NCBI GenBank assembly: GCA_963677375.2
Contig: CAXXIF010000017.1
Location: 47,704 to 111,703 of the forward strand
Direction of reading: 5' to 3'
Length of the DNA stretch: 64,000 bases
Source: Pseudaeromonas sp963677375
GTDB taxonomy: Bacteria; Pseudomonadota; Gammaproteobacteria; Enterobacterales; Aeromonadaceae
Shown: one piece after another, positions 8,031 to 17,479 of the stretch
How positions within the stretch are numbered: the stretch's first letter is position 1
Layout: the number at the start of each line of letters is the position of its first letter
Position numbers and translations under genes: made by a program
The notes under the pieces: generated by a model
Database searches by the model: none
Told to the model about the DNA's origin: nothing
The model's input: only the letters and a program-made list of their open reading frames with translations

Positions 8031-9032
8031 TCAGAAGGTGGCCACCAGCGAGGATTGACGATTCACTTGATCGCGGATCAGGGTCAGTACCTGGGCGATA
8101 TGGGGGTCATCCGCCGTTTCACCGGGCAGATAGATGCCGACGATACCCTTGTTATAGCGCTCGACCATCTCCAGAGCCTGAATCCCGAAACCACGGAAAT
8201 AATCACCCATACAGCGGGGATAGGGCATGACGGCATTGGTGTCGCGGATGATATCGAGGCTCACCAGGATCGAGTTGCTGGTGTAGATAATCTTCTCGTT
8301 CAGTTGCAGCATGCTGCGTTGTTGTTGCTTGGGCTGCAGATCATCGACCAGATGCAGATAGCGATTCTCATCCGGTGTCACCAGTAGGCTGGGGTAATTG
8401 AGCAGATCACTGTGCCGACAGGGTTGACCGAGCAATGGATGTCCTCCCCGTACGAAGACATCGTCGTGGGATAAAAATAGCGGCACAAACAGCAAGCCGG
8501 ATTTATGGGTTAGCCCGTGGATCTCATGACCGATAAACAGATCGATATCGCCGTTGAGCAGCATATCCAGCAGACGCAGGTGGTTGCCCAAATCCACATT
8601 CAGTGACGCGGCGCTATGGGTCTGACGGTACTGCTGCAAGACATGACGCAACAGCGGGTGCCACCAGGCGTGACCCGAACCGATACGCAAGCCACGCTCA
8701 CTCCGCTTCTTGATGAACTCCAGCTTGTGCAGCGTTTGCTCATAGATGCGCTGCATGATGCGGGCCTGCTCATGCAATAACACGCCACTTTCGGTCAGGG
8801 TGATGCCGGTCGACGAACGGGTAAATAGCTCGATGCCGAGTGAGGCCTCCAGCCGTTTCATATTGTGGGTCAGCGTGGGTTGGCTGAGGAACAGGCGTTT
8901 CGCCGCCTGACTGAGATTCTTGCTGGTCGCGACCTCAAGAAACTGTTGCAGCAGTTTGTCCACGATAGAGATGCCATGGTCATTGGGTTTATCGATGGAG
9001 GGCACGATAGGAGTCTGGCTCTGTGGTGTCAA
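8031..9032 (-). CDS. LysR-family transcriptional regulator
   Basis: The protein has the N-terminal LysR helix-turn-helix (LLQQFLEVATSKNLSQAAKRLFLSQPTLTHNMKRLEASLGIELFTRSSTGITLTESG) and a C-terminal substrate-binding domain, about 310-333 residues in all. The start is uncertain: the frame opens with TTG at 9032 right after a stop, while GTG codons at 9005 and 8963 would remove a low-complexity leader; the last gives a typical LysR N-terminus. None has a strong ribosome binding site. It is divergent from the lipoprotein glycosidase at 9384 and may regulate it. The ligand is unknown. Confidence 0.88.
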   Translation of the reverse strand: MTPQSQTPIVPSIDKPNDHGISIVDKLLQQFLEVATSKNLSQAAKRLFLSQPTLTHNMKRLEASLGIELFTRSSTGITLTESGVLLHEQARIMQRIYEQTLHKLEFIKKRSERGLRIGSGHAWWHPLLRHVLQQYRQTHSAASLNVDLGNHLRLLDMLLNGDIDLFIGHEIHGLTHKSGLLFVPLFLSHDDVFVRGGHPLLGQPCRHSDLLNYPSLLVTPDENRYLHLVDDLQPKQQQRSMLQLNEKIIYTSNSILVSLDIIRDTNAVMPYPRCMGDYFRGFGIQALEMVERYNKGIVGIYLPGETADDPHIAQVLTLIRDQVNRQSSLVATF

Positions 9033-9383
9033 TCAGAACATATCTGAATGATTAAGCTGCGAAAAAGGATAAAAAGTTGAGCAGATCGCATTTCACAACA
9101 TGGGAAACCGAGCTGTTTTCGACATTTCTTTGCGTCGGGTCACGGGATGCCTCTTGGCTATAGATGTTATCTATCGCCACGCCGGGTAATTGCATTATCA
9201 AAAGAAGGACTCTCTCGGTACAGTCCGCCACCAAATCAAGCGGATATCTTGGGTCCTTCTCCTTCCCATCCCAGCTCTGGAGATGGACCACACCTCTGAC
9301 GGATGCGCTTCCGTCGATCTCCTCTTGATACCGTACCGTCATCGCCGGTGCCTTGCTATTGGTCTGATAGTCAGGAGTTATCC
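9033..9383. other. Divergent intergenic region between LysR gene and lipoprotein glycosidase
   Basis: About 350 bases with no supported gene. A minus-strand frame crosses it into the glycosidase start but lacks a ribosome binding site and family features. The region should contain both promoters and LysR binding sites. No clear T-N11-A palindrome pair or MalT box could be picked by eye. Confidence 0.45.
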
Positions 9384-12300
9384 ATGTCCCATCGTTTTCC
9401 ATTATCTCTATTGTCTCTGTGTCTGGCTGGATTGACGCTAGCCGGATGTAACGATTCAAACGACTCATCATCGGTCGATCCGGATCAACCGACTGAACCA
9501 ACAGCACCCTACGCGGTCGATCTCTACCTCAAGGGGGAGTTCAGCAGTTGGTCGGCTCAGGATGGTTACAAGTTCAGCTATCGCAATGGCAGTTACCATC
9601 TGGACAACGTCTTGTTCAAGCAGAGCCTGTCGGCCTTCAAGGTGGCCGATCCCGACTGGGCCCTGGCGACCACCTTTACCGCCGATCTGGAAAATGAAAC
9701 CCGTATCATCCCGGACACGCCCATGGCGCTGACCACCGGAGAGGGGGGGGCCAACATGGTGCTGGCGGTGGAAAAAGAGGGGCGTTACGACTTCGAACTG
9801 GACGCCAAAGACCCGGCCCACCCGGTGCTGTCATTCAGCCAGGATGTGCCGCCCATGGATTATGATCTCTACCTGCGCGGCGGCTTCAATGGTTGGGGAA
9901 CCTCCTACCCGCTGACCTATCAGGGGGATGGCATCTACGCCATCACTACTCAGTTCACCCCGGGACGGCAGGAGTTCAAGATTGCCAACTCCGGTTGGGA
10001 TCATGCCTTCACCATCAATCTGGATACTGTGACCACCGCCGATCTGGATACCGCTTACCCTCTCGATACCGGTGACAATGGAGCCAATTCGGCGCTGCAG
10101 ATCACCGAGAGCGGCTTCTATCGGGTGACGCTGGATGCCTCGGCCGATCCGGGACATCCGGTGCTGAAAATCGTCAAAACCACGGGGGGCGATGACGTCA
10201 CTCTCGACCCCCATGCCGGCCATGAGGCCAGCCAGACCCTGAGTTATCCGGTGACTGGGGTTCGTGAAGAGCAGGCGACCTTCTCGGTGGCCAAGCTGGC
10301 CGATCCGCTGCGCAGTTATGCCCAATCTTCGACTCAGGATCTGCGCGATCCTGGCAACAACTATGTGACGGTTACCGAGCAAGAGGGTCAACCTCGGGTT
10401 CGCTCCGGCAGTATTGCCTTTGATGCGCTGTTCGCGCTGGCAGTGCAGGAAGCGAAGGACGATAGCGTCAGCCAGATCTCGGATGACAACTACAACGGTG
10501 GAGCGCCGACCGCCTGTGACTGCTTCCAGACGGGTGCCAAGTGGCCCTATGTCTGGACCCGCGACCTGTCATACGCCACCCATCTGGGTCTGGCGATGCT
10601 GGACCCGCAACGGGCACGCAACTCGCTGCTGTTCAAGGTCTCCGGTTATCGGGATGGTATGGCGGCACCGACCGGCACCGGGAATGATGGCGAAGCCCGC
10701 CAGATTGTGCAGGATACCGGCACCGGCGGCAGCTGGCCGGCGAGTACCGACCGCGTGACCTGGGCCTTGGGTGCCAGTGCCGTGCTGGCAACCTTGCCCT
10801 CCGACACCGAGCGGGCAGAATTCGCCGCCGTGGCGCTGGAAGCCTTGAGCAATACCCTGGAAAACGATCGGTTAGCTGCCTACGACAGCGTCGATGGCCT
10901 GTATCGGGGCGAGCAATCGTTCCTCGACTGGCGTGATCAGACCTACGCCAGCTGGATCGTCAACGATATAGCCGCGCTGGCCAGCAGCAAGTCGCTGTCG
11001 ACCAACGTGGTGCACTATCTGGCGCTGACCGAAGCGGCGCAACTGGCCAATGCCGCCGGTGATAGCCTGCGCGGCGACCGTTACAGCGGCTGGGCTTCAG
11101 CCCTGAAAGCCGCGATTAAAAGCCGTTTCTGGCAGGCCGATACTGGTCTGTATAGCAGCATGACGGCGGGTGCCTACGATGATGCACCGCTCTATAAATA
11201 CGACTGGCTCGGTGAATCCCTGGTGATCCTCTCCGGCATCGCCAGCGAGAGCGAAGCCGCATCGATTGTCGCCCACTATCCCCATGGTCCCATGGGCGCT
11301 CCGGTGATCTTCCCGCAACAGCCGGACATGGCGATTTACCACAATCGGGCGGTATGGCCCTTTGTCACCGCCTATGGCATCAAGGCTGCCGCTCAGGTGA
11401 ATAATGCCGAGGTGTTCGATGCCGGATTTGCCAGCCTGATGCAGGGGGCGGCGCTGAATCTGTCGAACATGGAGAATCTGGAATGGATCACCGGCAAGCC
11501 GAATCTGGTCGACTTTGACCATCCGGAGCTGGCTGGACCGGCTATCAACTCCCAGCGTCAGCTCTGGTCGGTGGGTGGCTATATCGGCGCCGTGGTCAAT
11601 TCGCTGTTCGGTCTGCAGCCCAATGCGCAAGGCGTTCACGTTGCCCCCTATGTAACCGCGGCCCTGCACAGCCAATGGTTCGCCAGCTCGAACAGTGTGA
11701 CCTTGCAGGATCTGCACCTGCGCGGCAAGCGCTTCGATGTGACGCTGAATTTACCCGCCACGGCCGCCGACAGCGGGGCCTATCAGGTCACGGCGCTGAC
11801 ACTCAATGGCACCGAACATGGCACCGATCTGCTGTGGAGTGAGCTGGGGGACAGCAACACCCTGGTGGTGACGCTGGATAACGCCCAGACGGTGGCATCC
11901 GGTATCCATCTGCTGGATAACCTGCAAGCGACGGCCACGAATGATGCCGCCGTCTTTGCTCCTCGGGAACCGGTGATCGATGCCGTGACGCTGACAGATG
12001 GCCACCTGCAGGTCGCATTCAGCGACAGCCGTAACGACCAGACCGTGAGTTACAACCTGTACCGGGATGGCAAGTTGGTGGCGACCGGTGTGGCGCTGGG
12101 CAACTGGACCGATCCAGCACCGGTGGCGGCAGGCGCCTGTTACGCCGCCGAGGCGGTTTATCCAACCAGTGGCAATCACTCCCACCATAGTCAGCCGGTC
12201 TGTTACCAAGCCGGAGAGCAGGATATTCCGGTGAGTGATGCCCGCGTCAGCAGCAATCTGGCCATTACTCCGGCCAGCGATACCCAGGATGCTCCCTTCC

Positions 12301-12710
12301 TGGATAACTGGGGCGCGCCTCAGGACAGCCTGCAATTCCAGAACCTGGTGGTCACCCAGTCCGGCCGTTTTGCGCTGGCACTGAAGTACCACAACGCCGC
12401 CAACTCCATCAATCTGGGAATGACCAATGGTGTCAAGTGGATGCGGATCACCGATGGTGCCGGGCAACTGGTGGATGCCGGTATCGTGCAGATGCCCCAC
12501 GCCCGCAGTGTGGACGGCAAGCGCCCCTGGGTGTACTCCACGCCGCTGGAGGTCACCCTGCAACCGGGTAGCTATCAGGTGGAACTGTCGGACTTCCTCA
12601 ACATGAGTTACCTGGCCCATAACGCCACCTTCGGCGGCAATGGCGGCAGCAGTGGGGCCATGAACAGTGCCGATATTGCCGGGTTGCGCATCCTGCCCCT
12701 GGCCCCCTAG
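9384..12710 (+). CDS. Lipoprotein six-hairpin glycosidase with two N-terminal modules
   Basis: The 1108-residue product starts at ATG 9384, six bases after AGGAG. It has a lipoprotein signal (LSLCLAGLTLAGC). Two related beta modules follow, opening VDLYLKGEFSSW and YDLYLRGGFNGW, each about 105 residues and similar to starch-binding or E-set modules of pullulanases. The centre (about residues 350-800) looks like an (alpha/alpha)6 glycosidase: WPYVWTRDLSYATHLGLAML, then YRGEQSFLDWRDQ and YHNRAVWPFVTAYG. A beta-rich C-terminus of about 250 residues ends the protein. It probably cleaves an alpha-glucan at the cell envelope, but I could not place it in a named family. It has its own terminator and is next to a GH133-like enzyme with the same modules. 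Confidence 0.78.
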   Translation: MSHRFPLSLLSLCLAGLTLAGCNDSNDSSSVDPDQPTEPTAPYAVDLYLKGEFSSWSAQDGYKFSYRNGSYHLDNVLFKQSLSAFKVADPDWALATTFTADLENETRIIPDTPMALTTGEGGANMVLAVEKEGRYDFELDAKDPAHPVLSFSQDVPPMDYDLYLRGGFNGWGTSYPLTYQGDGIYAITTQFTPGRQEFKIANSGWDHAFTINLDTVTTADLDTAYPLDTGDNGANSALQITESGFYRVTLDASADPGHPVLKIVKTTGGDDVTLDPHAGHEASQTLSYPVTGVREEQATFSVAKLADPLRSYAQSSTQDLRDPGNNYVTVTEQEGQPRVRSGSIAFDALFALAVQEAKDDSVSQISDDNYNGGAPTACDCFQTGAKWPYVWTRDLSYATHLGLAMLDPQRARNSLLFKVSGYRDGMAAPTGTGNDGEARQIVQDTGTGGSWPASTDRVTWALGASAVLATLPSDTERAEFAAVALEALSNTLENDRLAAYDSVDGLYRGEQSFLDWRDQTYASWIVNDIAALASSKSLSTNVVHYLALTEAAQLANAAGDSLRGDRYSGWASALKAAIKSRFWQADTGLYSSMTAGAYDDAPLYKYDWLGESLVILSGIASESEAASIVAHYPHGPMGAPVIFPQQPDMAIYHNRAVWPFVTAYGIKAAAQVNNAEVFDAGFASLMQGAALNLSNMENLEWITGKPNLVDFDHPELAGPAINSQRQLWSVGGYIGAVVNSLFGLQPNAQGVHVAPYVTAALHSQWFASSNSVTLQDLHLRGKRFDVTLNLPATAADSGAYQVTALTLNGTEHGTDLLWSELGDSNTLVVTLDNAQTVASGIHLLDNLQATATNDAAVFAPREPVIDAVTLTDGHLQVAFSDSRNDQTVSYNLYRDGKLVATGVALGNWTDPAPVAAGACYAAEAVYPTSGNHSHHSQPVCYQAGEQDIPVSDARVSSNLAITPASDTQDAPFLDNWGAPQDSLQFQNLVVTQSGRFALALKYHNAANSINLGMTNGVKWMRITDGAGQLVDAGIVQMPHARSVDGKRPWVYSTPLEVTLQPGSYQVELSDFLNMSYLAHNATFGGNGGSSGAMNSADIAGLRILPLAP

Positions 12711-12747
12711 CCAGGCGGATCATAGTTGCCCTGTTTCGAAGAACCTG

Positions 12748-12775
12748 GCGGCCACAGGGATGTGGCCGCTTTTTT
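12748..12775 (+). terminator. Intrinsic terminator after the first glycosidase
   Basis: GCGGCCACA and TGTGGCCGC form a 9-bp stem with loop GGGA, followed by six T residues. It separates the first glycosidase from the second, which therefore probably has its own promoter or depends on read-through. Confidence 0.88.
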
Positions 12776-12822
12776 GTCAACCAGGAGCGGGAATAACTGT
12801 ATAACGTGAAGGACTACCCACC

Positions 12823-15800
12823 ATGTTCGGAATGAAATGGCTCAAGGCGTGGATACCTCTACTCGCCTGTGCCGCCCTCTTGGGCGGTTGTAACTCTAAC
12901 AGCGATGGCTCTAACCAGCCGACACCAACCCCCGACGATACCGCGCCCTATGATACGGCCCTGTATCTGCGCGGCAGCTTTAATAACTGGGACACCAGTT
13001 CGGCTCTGGTCTATAAAGGCCAACGCCGCTACGAGGCTAGCACCTATCTGGCGGCCGATACCTATACCTTCAAGATTTCAGACGCGGAGTGGAGCGCCGA
13101 CTGGACCTTCTCCGGGGATAGCAGCAATGCCACCCAAGTCACGCTGGAGAGCCCGTTGCCTCTGGTCCATGCCTCCGGCATGGGCAATGACATGCGGCTG
13201 GTGGTCTCTCAGGCCGGGTATTACCACTTTTCGTTCTTCGTGCCGGAGAATACCGCCGATCCCCATGCACTGACGGTGACCCTGGATGCGCCGCCCTACG
13301 ATACCAACCTCTATGTCCGTGGCAGCTTCAATAGCTGGGGAACGACGGATCAACTGATCTATCAGGGCGATAGAACCTATACCGCCGTGTTGAACCTGAG
13401 TGTCGGTACCCATGAATTCAAGCTGGGGGATGCCAATTGGTCGGAACCATTTGCCTTCACCGGCAGCACCAGCGGCCTGACGGCAGTCACGCTGGGTAAG
13501 GCACAGGGATTGGCATCCCATACCGGCATGGGAAACAACCTGCAATTGGCGATTACGGAAGCCGGGCTCTATACCTTCACCTTCGTGGTGCCGGAAGACA
13601 CCAGCCAGGAGCATCCGCTGACCGTGACCCAAGGCGGGGATAATAGCGATGTGATCCCGGATCGTCCGCTGCTCGATCTGAGCCTGAGCGGCAATACCCC
13701 GGCCAGCGTGACCCTGACGGGTCGCGGCCGCGTCATCCCGGAGCCGGATGTTCTGTTCAGCACCATGGCGATCACAGATACCCAGCCGATGAACTATGTG
13801 TTTGGCGATAATCTGGATGGGTACTACGAAGGGCAGACCGGAGTCTTCTCCGGGGGCGGCAAGTACCATCTGAAGAGTGGCTGGATCATGGGTACCTTTG
13901 CCTCGTTGGTCGATGGCAGCATCAATGATCGCACCACGGCCGTTCGCAGTCTGATCCAGCCTTATGGCAGCCAGACCGCATACAGCAATGGCAGCCTCGA
14001 TGATTTGAGTCTGCTGGCGGGGCACCGGGCTGTGGCGTTGCATGTCCACAGTGACAAGGCGGCGAAGCTCGGCATAGTGCCGCAACTGAACCTGAAGCTC
14101 AAAGGCAGCACGGTTGAGCGCAGCGACCAAGGGGTGGTGGTGTATGCGGTGGCCGAGAGCCTGCGCAGCGCCGATACGCCCGCCTTTGTGGCTATTGCCG
14201 CCGATCAACCGGTGAGCTTCAAAGAAGCCACACTGGCCGAGATGCCACAACTGGGCAGCCTGGTGCAGCTCGATGGTGCCAACGTCAAGCCGCTGTTGAC
14301 CACGCAGAACGCGGTGAGTGATGTGACGGTTTATGTCGCCTTCGGCTTCAATGCCGACGAAGCAGCGACTGCCGCCGGGACTCTGGTGGCCGACAATGCC
14401 CGCTTGCTGCACCAGCAGACGGTTTATGATCGCCTGACCAACAGCTTCCTGTGGACCAGTGACACCGACTATAACCGCGCCCTGCTGTGGGCCAAGTTGG
14501 CCGGTTATCAACTGGTGACCACAGAGTTTGGCGACGGTATCTGGGCGGGCTTGTCCTGGTTCAAGGATAACTGGGGCCGCGATACCTTTATCTCGCTGCC
14601 AGGAATCACCCTGGTCAATGGTGATTTCACCGAGGCCAAAGCGATCATCAACAGCTTTGCCAAACTGCAAAATACCAGCACAACCAGCACTGACTATGGT
14701 CGGGTACCCAATCGGGTGACCAGCCTGGATAACATCATCTACAACACCACGGATGGTACTCCCTGGATGGTGCGGGAAATCGGCGAGTATTTGCGCTACA
14801 CCGGCGATACCGCCTATGCCGCCAGCATCTATCCCACGGTGAAAACCTACCTGGAAGGCGCCCTGACCAACTATGTCGATGCCGATGGCCTGCTGACCCA
14901 TGACGATGCGGATACCTGGATGGATGCCCGTATCGATGGTGATCTGCCCTGGTCGGCTCGCGGAAGCCGGGCGGTCGATATTCAGGCACTGTGGATCAAC
15001 TCGCTGCAAGTGGCCGCCGAGCTGGCGGACATGACCGGCGCCACGGCAGACGCCACGCGCTGGCGCACGCTGCAGAATCAGGCGCGCACCTCGTTTATCG
15101 CCAAGTTCTGGAATGCTGATGCCAACATCATGGCCGACCGGTTACGCAGCGATGGTTCGGCGGATACCAAGGTGCGGCCGAACCAGCTGATGGCGATCAG
15201 CGTGCCGCTGGATGGCGATCTGATCGACGATGCGATTGGCGCACGGGTGACCCATAACGCCGTCTCCGAGTTGTTATTCCCCTGGGGGATCACCTCGCTG
15301 TCACAGCACCATGAGTACTTTCATCCGTACCATGATGGCCGCAGTGAATATGCCAAGGATGCGGCTTACCACAATGGCACCATCTGGGGTTGGAATGCCG
15401 GTTTCACCGTCACCAGCCTGACGCGCTTCGGGGAAAACGATCTGGCCTACCAACTGAGTAAAAACCTGGGGGATCAGATCCTGAATCTCGGCTATCGCGG
15501 CACCATGAGTGAGGTGCTGGATGCGTTTCCGAACCAGGATGGCAAGGTCACCACGGGCGGAGGCACCTACACCCAGGCTTGGTCGGTGGCGGAGTACAAC
15601 CGCAATGGCTACCAGGATTATGTGGGCTTCCGCCCGAACCTGATCACCGGCACCTTGAACCTGAATCCGGCCGTGCCCAGCAGTTGGAGCCAATTTGATG
15701 CCGTGCTGCCGTTCGGGGCAGGTGCCACCCTGACAATCAATTTCAGCCGGGTGGGTCAGATGGACACCTACACTCTTCAGGCGACCGGTCTTGATACCAG

Positions 15801-16077
15801 CTTGAATCTGGCTATGGAGTTGACCGCCAATGACAGCAGCAAGATCGGGATGACACACCCGATCAGTAATGGCGCCACGCTGGTGGTTGTGCACGACCGA
15901 AGCAATAACAGTGTGACAGTGAATGGTGTGGCCGCGACTGTGACCCCGGTGCGCGCCAATTACCGGACGACACTGGGAACCTTGCAATTTGCCGAACCGG
16001 ATCAGGCCATCAGCTTCCCGATGTTGCAGAGCAAGAATGCCCTGCGCACCATCATAGAGGCGGGTGAATACCGCTAG
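12823..16077 (+). CDS. Lipoprotein amylo-alpha-1,6-glucosidase (GH133-like) with two N-terminal modules
   Basis: A 1084-residue lipoprotein (lipobox LGGC at residue 23). Two modules beginning LYLRGSFNNW and LYVRGSFNSW match those of the neighbour upstream. The catalytic half shows glycogen-debranching signatures: GLSWFKDNWGRDTFISLPG (near residues 577-595), DADTWMDAR and RAVDIQALWINSLQ (near 695-725), VRPNQLMAISVP and YHNGTIWGWNAG. Family enzymes hydrolyse alpha-1,6 branches; being membrane-anchored and modular, this one probably works outside the cytoplasm on starch or glycogen. RBS GAAGGA precedes the ATG. A perfect terminator follows. The catalytic family is confident; the substrate is inferred. 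Confidence 0.87.
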   Translation: MFGMKWLKAWIPLLACAALLGGCNSNSDGSNQPTPTPDDTAPYDTALYLRGSFNNWDTSSALVYKGQRRYEASTYLAADTYTFKISDAEWSADWTFSGDSSNATQVTLESPLPLVHASGMGNDMRLVVSQAGYYHFSFFVPENTADPHALTVTLDAPPYDTNLYVRGSFNSWGTTDQLIYQGDRTYTAVLNLSVGTHEFKLGDANWSEPFAFTGSTSGLTAVTLGKAQGLASHTGMGNNLQLAITEAGLYTFTFVVPEDTSQEHPLTVTQGGDNSDVIPDRPLLDLSLSGNTPASVTLTGRGRVIPEPDVLFSTMAITDTQPMNYVFGDNLDGYYEGQTGVFSGGGKYHLKSGWIMGTFASLVDGSINDRTTAVRSLIQPYGSQTAYSNGSLDDLSLLAGHRAVALHVHSDKAAKLGIVPQLNLKLKGSTVERSDQGVVVYAVAESLRSADTPAFVAIAADQPVSFKEATLAEMPQLGSLVQLDGANVKPLLTTQNAVSDVTVYVAFGFNADEAATAAGTLVADNARLLHQQTVYDRLTNSFLWTSDTDYNRALLWAKLAGYQLVTTEFGDGIWAGLSWFKDNWGRDTFISLPGITLVNGDFTEAKAIINSFAKLQNTSTTSTDYGRVPNRVTSLDNIIYNTTDGTPWMVREIGEYLRYTGDTAYAASIYPTVKTYLEGALTNYVDADGLLTHDDADTWMDARIDGDLPWSARGSRAVDIQALWINSLQVAAELADMTGATADATRWRTLQNQARTSFIAKFWNADANIMADRLRSDGSADTKVRPNQLMAISVPLDGDLIDDAIGARVTHNAVSELLFPWGITSLSQHHEYFHPYHDGRSEYAKDAAYHNGTIWGWNAGFTVTSLTRFGENDLAYQLSKNLGDQILNLGYRGTMSEVLDAFPNQDGKVTTGGGTYTQAWSVAEYNRNGYQDYVGFRPNLITGTLNLNPAVPSSWSQFDAVLPFGAGATLTINFSRVGQMDTYTLQATGLDTSLNLAMELTANDSSKIGMTHPISNGATLVVVHDRSNNSVTVNGVAATVTPVRANYRTTLGTLQFAEPDQAISFPMLQSKNALRTIIEAGEYR

Positions 16078-16099
16078 TTACTGAGATCTGGAGATGCAC

Positions 16100-16134
16100 A
16101 AAGCCCCGCCGTGTTCCCACGGCGGGGCTTTTTT
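16100..16134. terminator. Strong intrinsic terminator after the debranching enzyme
   Basis: AAGCCCCGCCGTG pairs perfectly with CACGGCGGGGCTT over loop TTCC, followed by a T run. The A run before the stem makes it work in both directions, serving also the aldo/keto reductase operon that ends at 16156. Confidence 0.95.
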
Positions 16135-16155
16135 GTGTCCGTAAGCGTCAGGGTT

Positions 16156-17052
16156 TCAGACTTGCCCGACCCACCAGCCCGGATCTTGGCGGTGGAAGGT
16201 TTCGCGCAGGCACCGGTACTCGTCATCGGGCAGGGGGCCGTTCAGTAGGTTTATGTTGTGTTGCAGGTGAGCTGGGTTGGCGGTGCCGACTATGATGCTG
16301 CTGACGCCCGGGGTATAGGCGCTGAAACGCAGGGCCAGCTCTTGCCACTCCAGGCCCGGTGGCAACAGATCCGGATCTCGCTGGCGCATGGTATCCCAGC
16401 GCCACCAGTACTCTTCGGCATATTCCCCAACCGGGCAAGCGGCAAAACGCCAGGGCGCGTTGGCGACCGGACGCTTGGCGATCACCCCGAGTCCGGCGGC
16501 GCTGGCGCGGGGCAAGGTCTGCTGGATGACTCGTTGATCGCACAGGCTTAGCGAATGCTCGACACTGCCGAACAGACCGGAATTTACTGCCCAGTCCAAC
16601 GCTTCGTTTTCACCGGAATAGGCCATGACTCTCACTTTTCCAGCCTGTTGCGCCGCTTGCAACGCCGAGATGGCATCGCCTTGCTGCAAGACATCTAGGG
16701 AGCAGGAGTGCAGATGGACAATATCCAGATAGTCAGTCTGTAGCCGTTGCAGGGCGGCCTCGACACCAGCCGTGATACAGTTGGCACTCCAGTCGGCGTG
16801 GCCTGCCATGTCGTAGCCTAGTTTGGTGGAGAGCACCAGTTGCTGTCGTTTATGGCTCAAATGGCGACCTATTCGTTCCTCAGAAAGACCATAGCCCCGG
16901 GCGGTATCCAGCAACGTAATGCCCTGATCGACGGCAAAAGCCAACAAGTAACCGACGTCGGTTTCGGAGATGCGACCATCGCCAATCTGTCCGGCTCCCA
17001 ACCCCAGAATCGAGACCCTCAGTCCGCTGGTTCCGAAATCACGATATTCCAT
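16156..17052 (-). CDS. Aldo/keto reductase (third gene of operon)
   Basis: The 298-residue TIM-barrel oxidoreductase has the aldo/keto reductase tetrad in order: Asp and Tyr in LLDTARGYGLSEERIG, Lys in VLSTKLG, and His in IVHLHS. The ending SSIIVGTANPAHLQHNIN is the usual NADP-binding end. It resembles the L-fucose/galactose dehydrogenase-like subgroup. It overlaps the GlcG-like gene by 14 bases and is the last gene of a three-gene operon. Substrate unknown. Confidence 0.9.
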   Translation of the reverse strand: MEYRDFGTSGLRVSILGLGAGQIGDGRISETDVGYLLAFAVDQGITLLDTARGYGLSEERIGRHLSHKRQQLVLSTKLGYDMAGHADWSANCITAGVEAALQRLQTDYLDIVHLHSCSLDVLQQGDAISALQAAQQAGKVRVMAYSGENEALDWAVNSGLFGSVEHSLSLCDQRVIQQTLPRASAAGLGVIAKRPVANAPWRFAACPVGEYAEEYWWRWDTMRQRDPDLLPPGLEWQELALRFSAYTPGVSSIIVGTANPAHLQHNINLLNGPLPDDEYRCLRETFHRQDPGWWVGQV

Positions 17053-17479
17053 GGCTAGTTTCTTCCGTGGTCTGGGTCAGGTGGTGTCTCAGGGCGGTAA
17101 CCAGCTCGCGAGCCAGCAGGTGATCCTCCTCCTCGCTCAGGCCGCTGATCCCGACTGCCAGCACCACTTCCTCCTGGTGCCAGAGCGGAATGCCACCGCC
17201 AAAACCGGTGAATCTGGGGTCGCTCCAGTAGGGCAGCATCCGGCCGGACTCCCGGCTCCAGTTACCCAGATCCCGGGTGGCTTGCCGATCCCGCGCCGCG
17301 GTATAGGCCTTGTTCTGGGCCAGAACGCCACTGTGCAGACCAACGCCCGGCATGCGCAGGAAATAGAGCAGCTCACCGTGACTGTCGCAGATGGCTACAG
17401 CCACCGGGGCCTCGAACGCCTGTTGGTTATCCAGCAGGGGGGTAACGAGTGCGTGCAGAATAGGATGATCGAGTCTCAT
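17039..17479 (-). CDS. GlcG/HbpS-family protein (DUF336)
   Basis: The 146-residue protein shows the GlcG/HbpS pattern: VAVAICDSHGELLYFLRMPGV, AQNKAYTAA, then RFTGFGGGIPLWHQEEVVLAVGISGLSEEEDH. Members bind small ligands such as haem or corrinoids, or are encoded near glycolate and diol genes; the activity is usually unknown. It is embedded between two aldo/keto reductases, overlapping the upstream gene by four bases (ATGA) and the downstream one by 14, so all three are translationally coupled. It may bind or protect a cofactor or aldehyde substrate of the reductases, which is inference. Confidence 0.82.
   Translation of the reverse strand: MRLDHPILHALVTPLLDNQQAFEAPVAVAICDSHGELLYFLRMPGVGLHSGVLAQNKAYTAARDRQATRDLGNWSRESGRMLPYWSDPRFTGFGGGIPLWHQEEVVLAVGISGLSEEEDHLLARELVTALRHHLTQTTEETSHGIS

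Noticed and set aside
9033..9383. Possible MalT boxes upstream of the first glycosidase
   Set aside because: Only loose matches such as TCCTTCCCATCCC were seen; not enough to claim MalT control.
9052..9507. Minus-strand 151-codon frame between LysR and the glycosidase
   Set aside because: It covers the glycosidase start and promoter, lacks a ribosome binding site and shows no family pattern.
11097..12620. Long antisense frames under the first glycosidase
   Set aside because: They mirror codon bias of the real gene and have no ribosome binding sites.
13078..15009. Long open frame on the minus strand (643 codons)
   Set aside because: Antisense to the GH133-like gene in a G+C-rich region; His/Gly/Arg-rich composition and no family motif.
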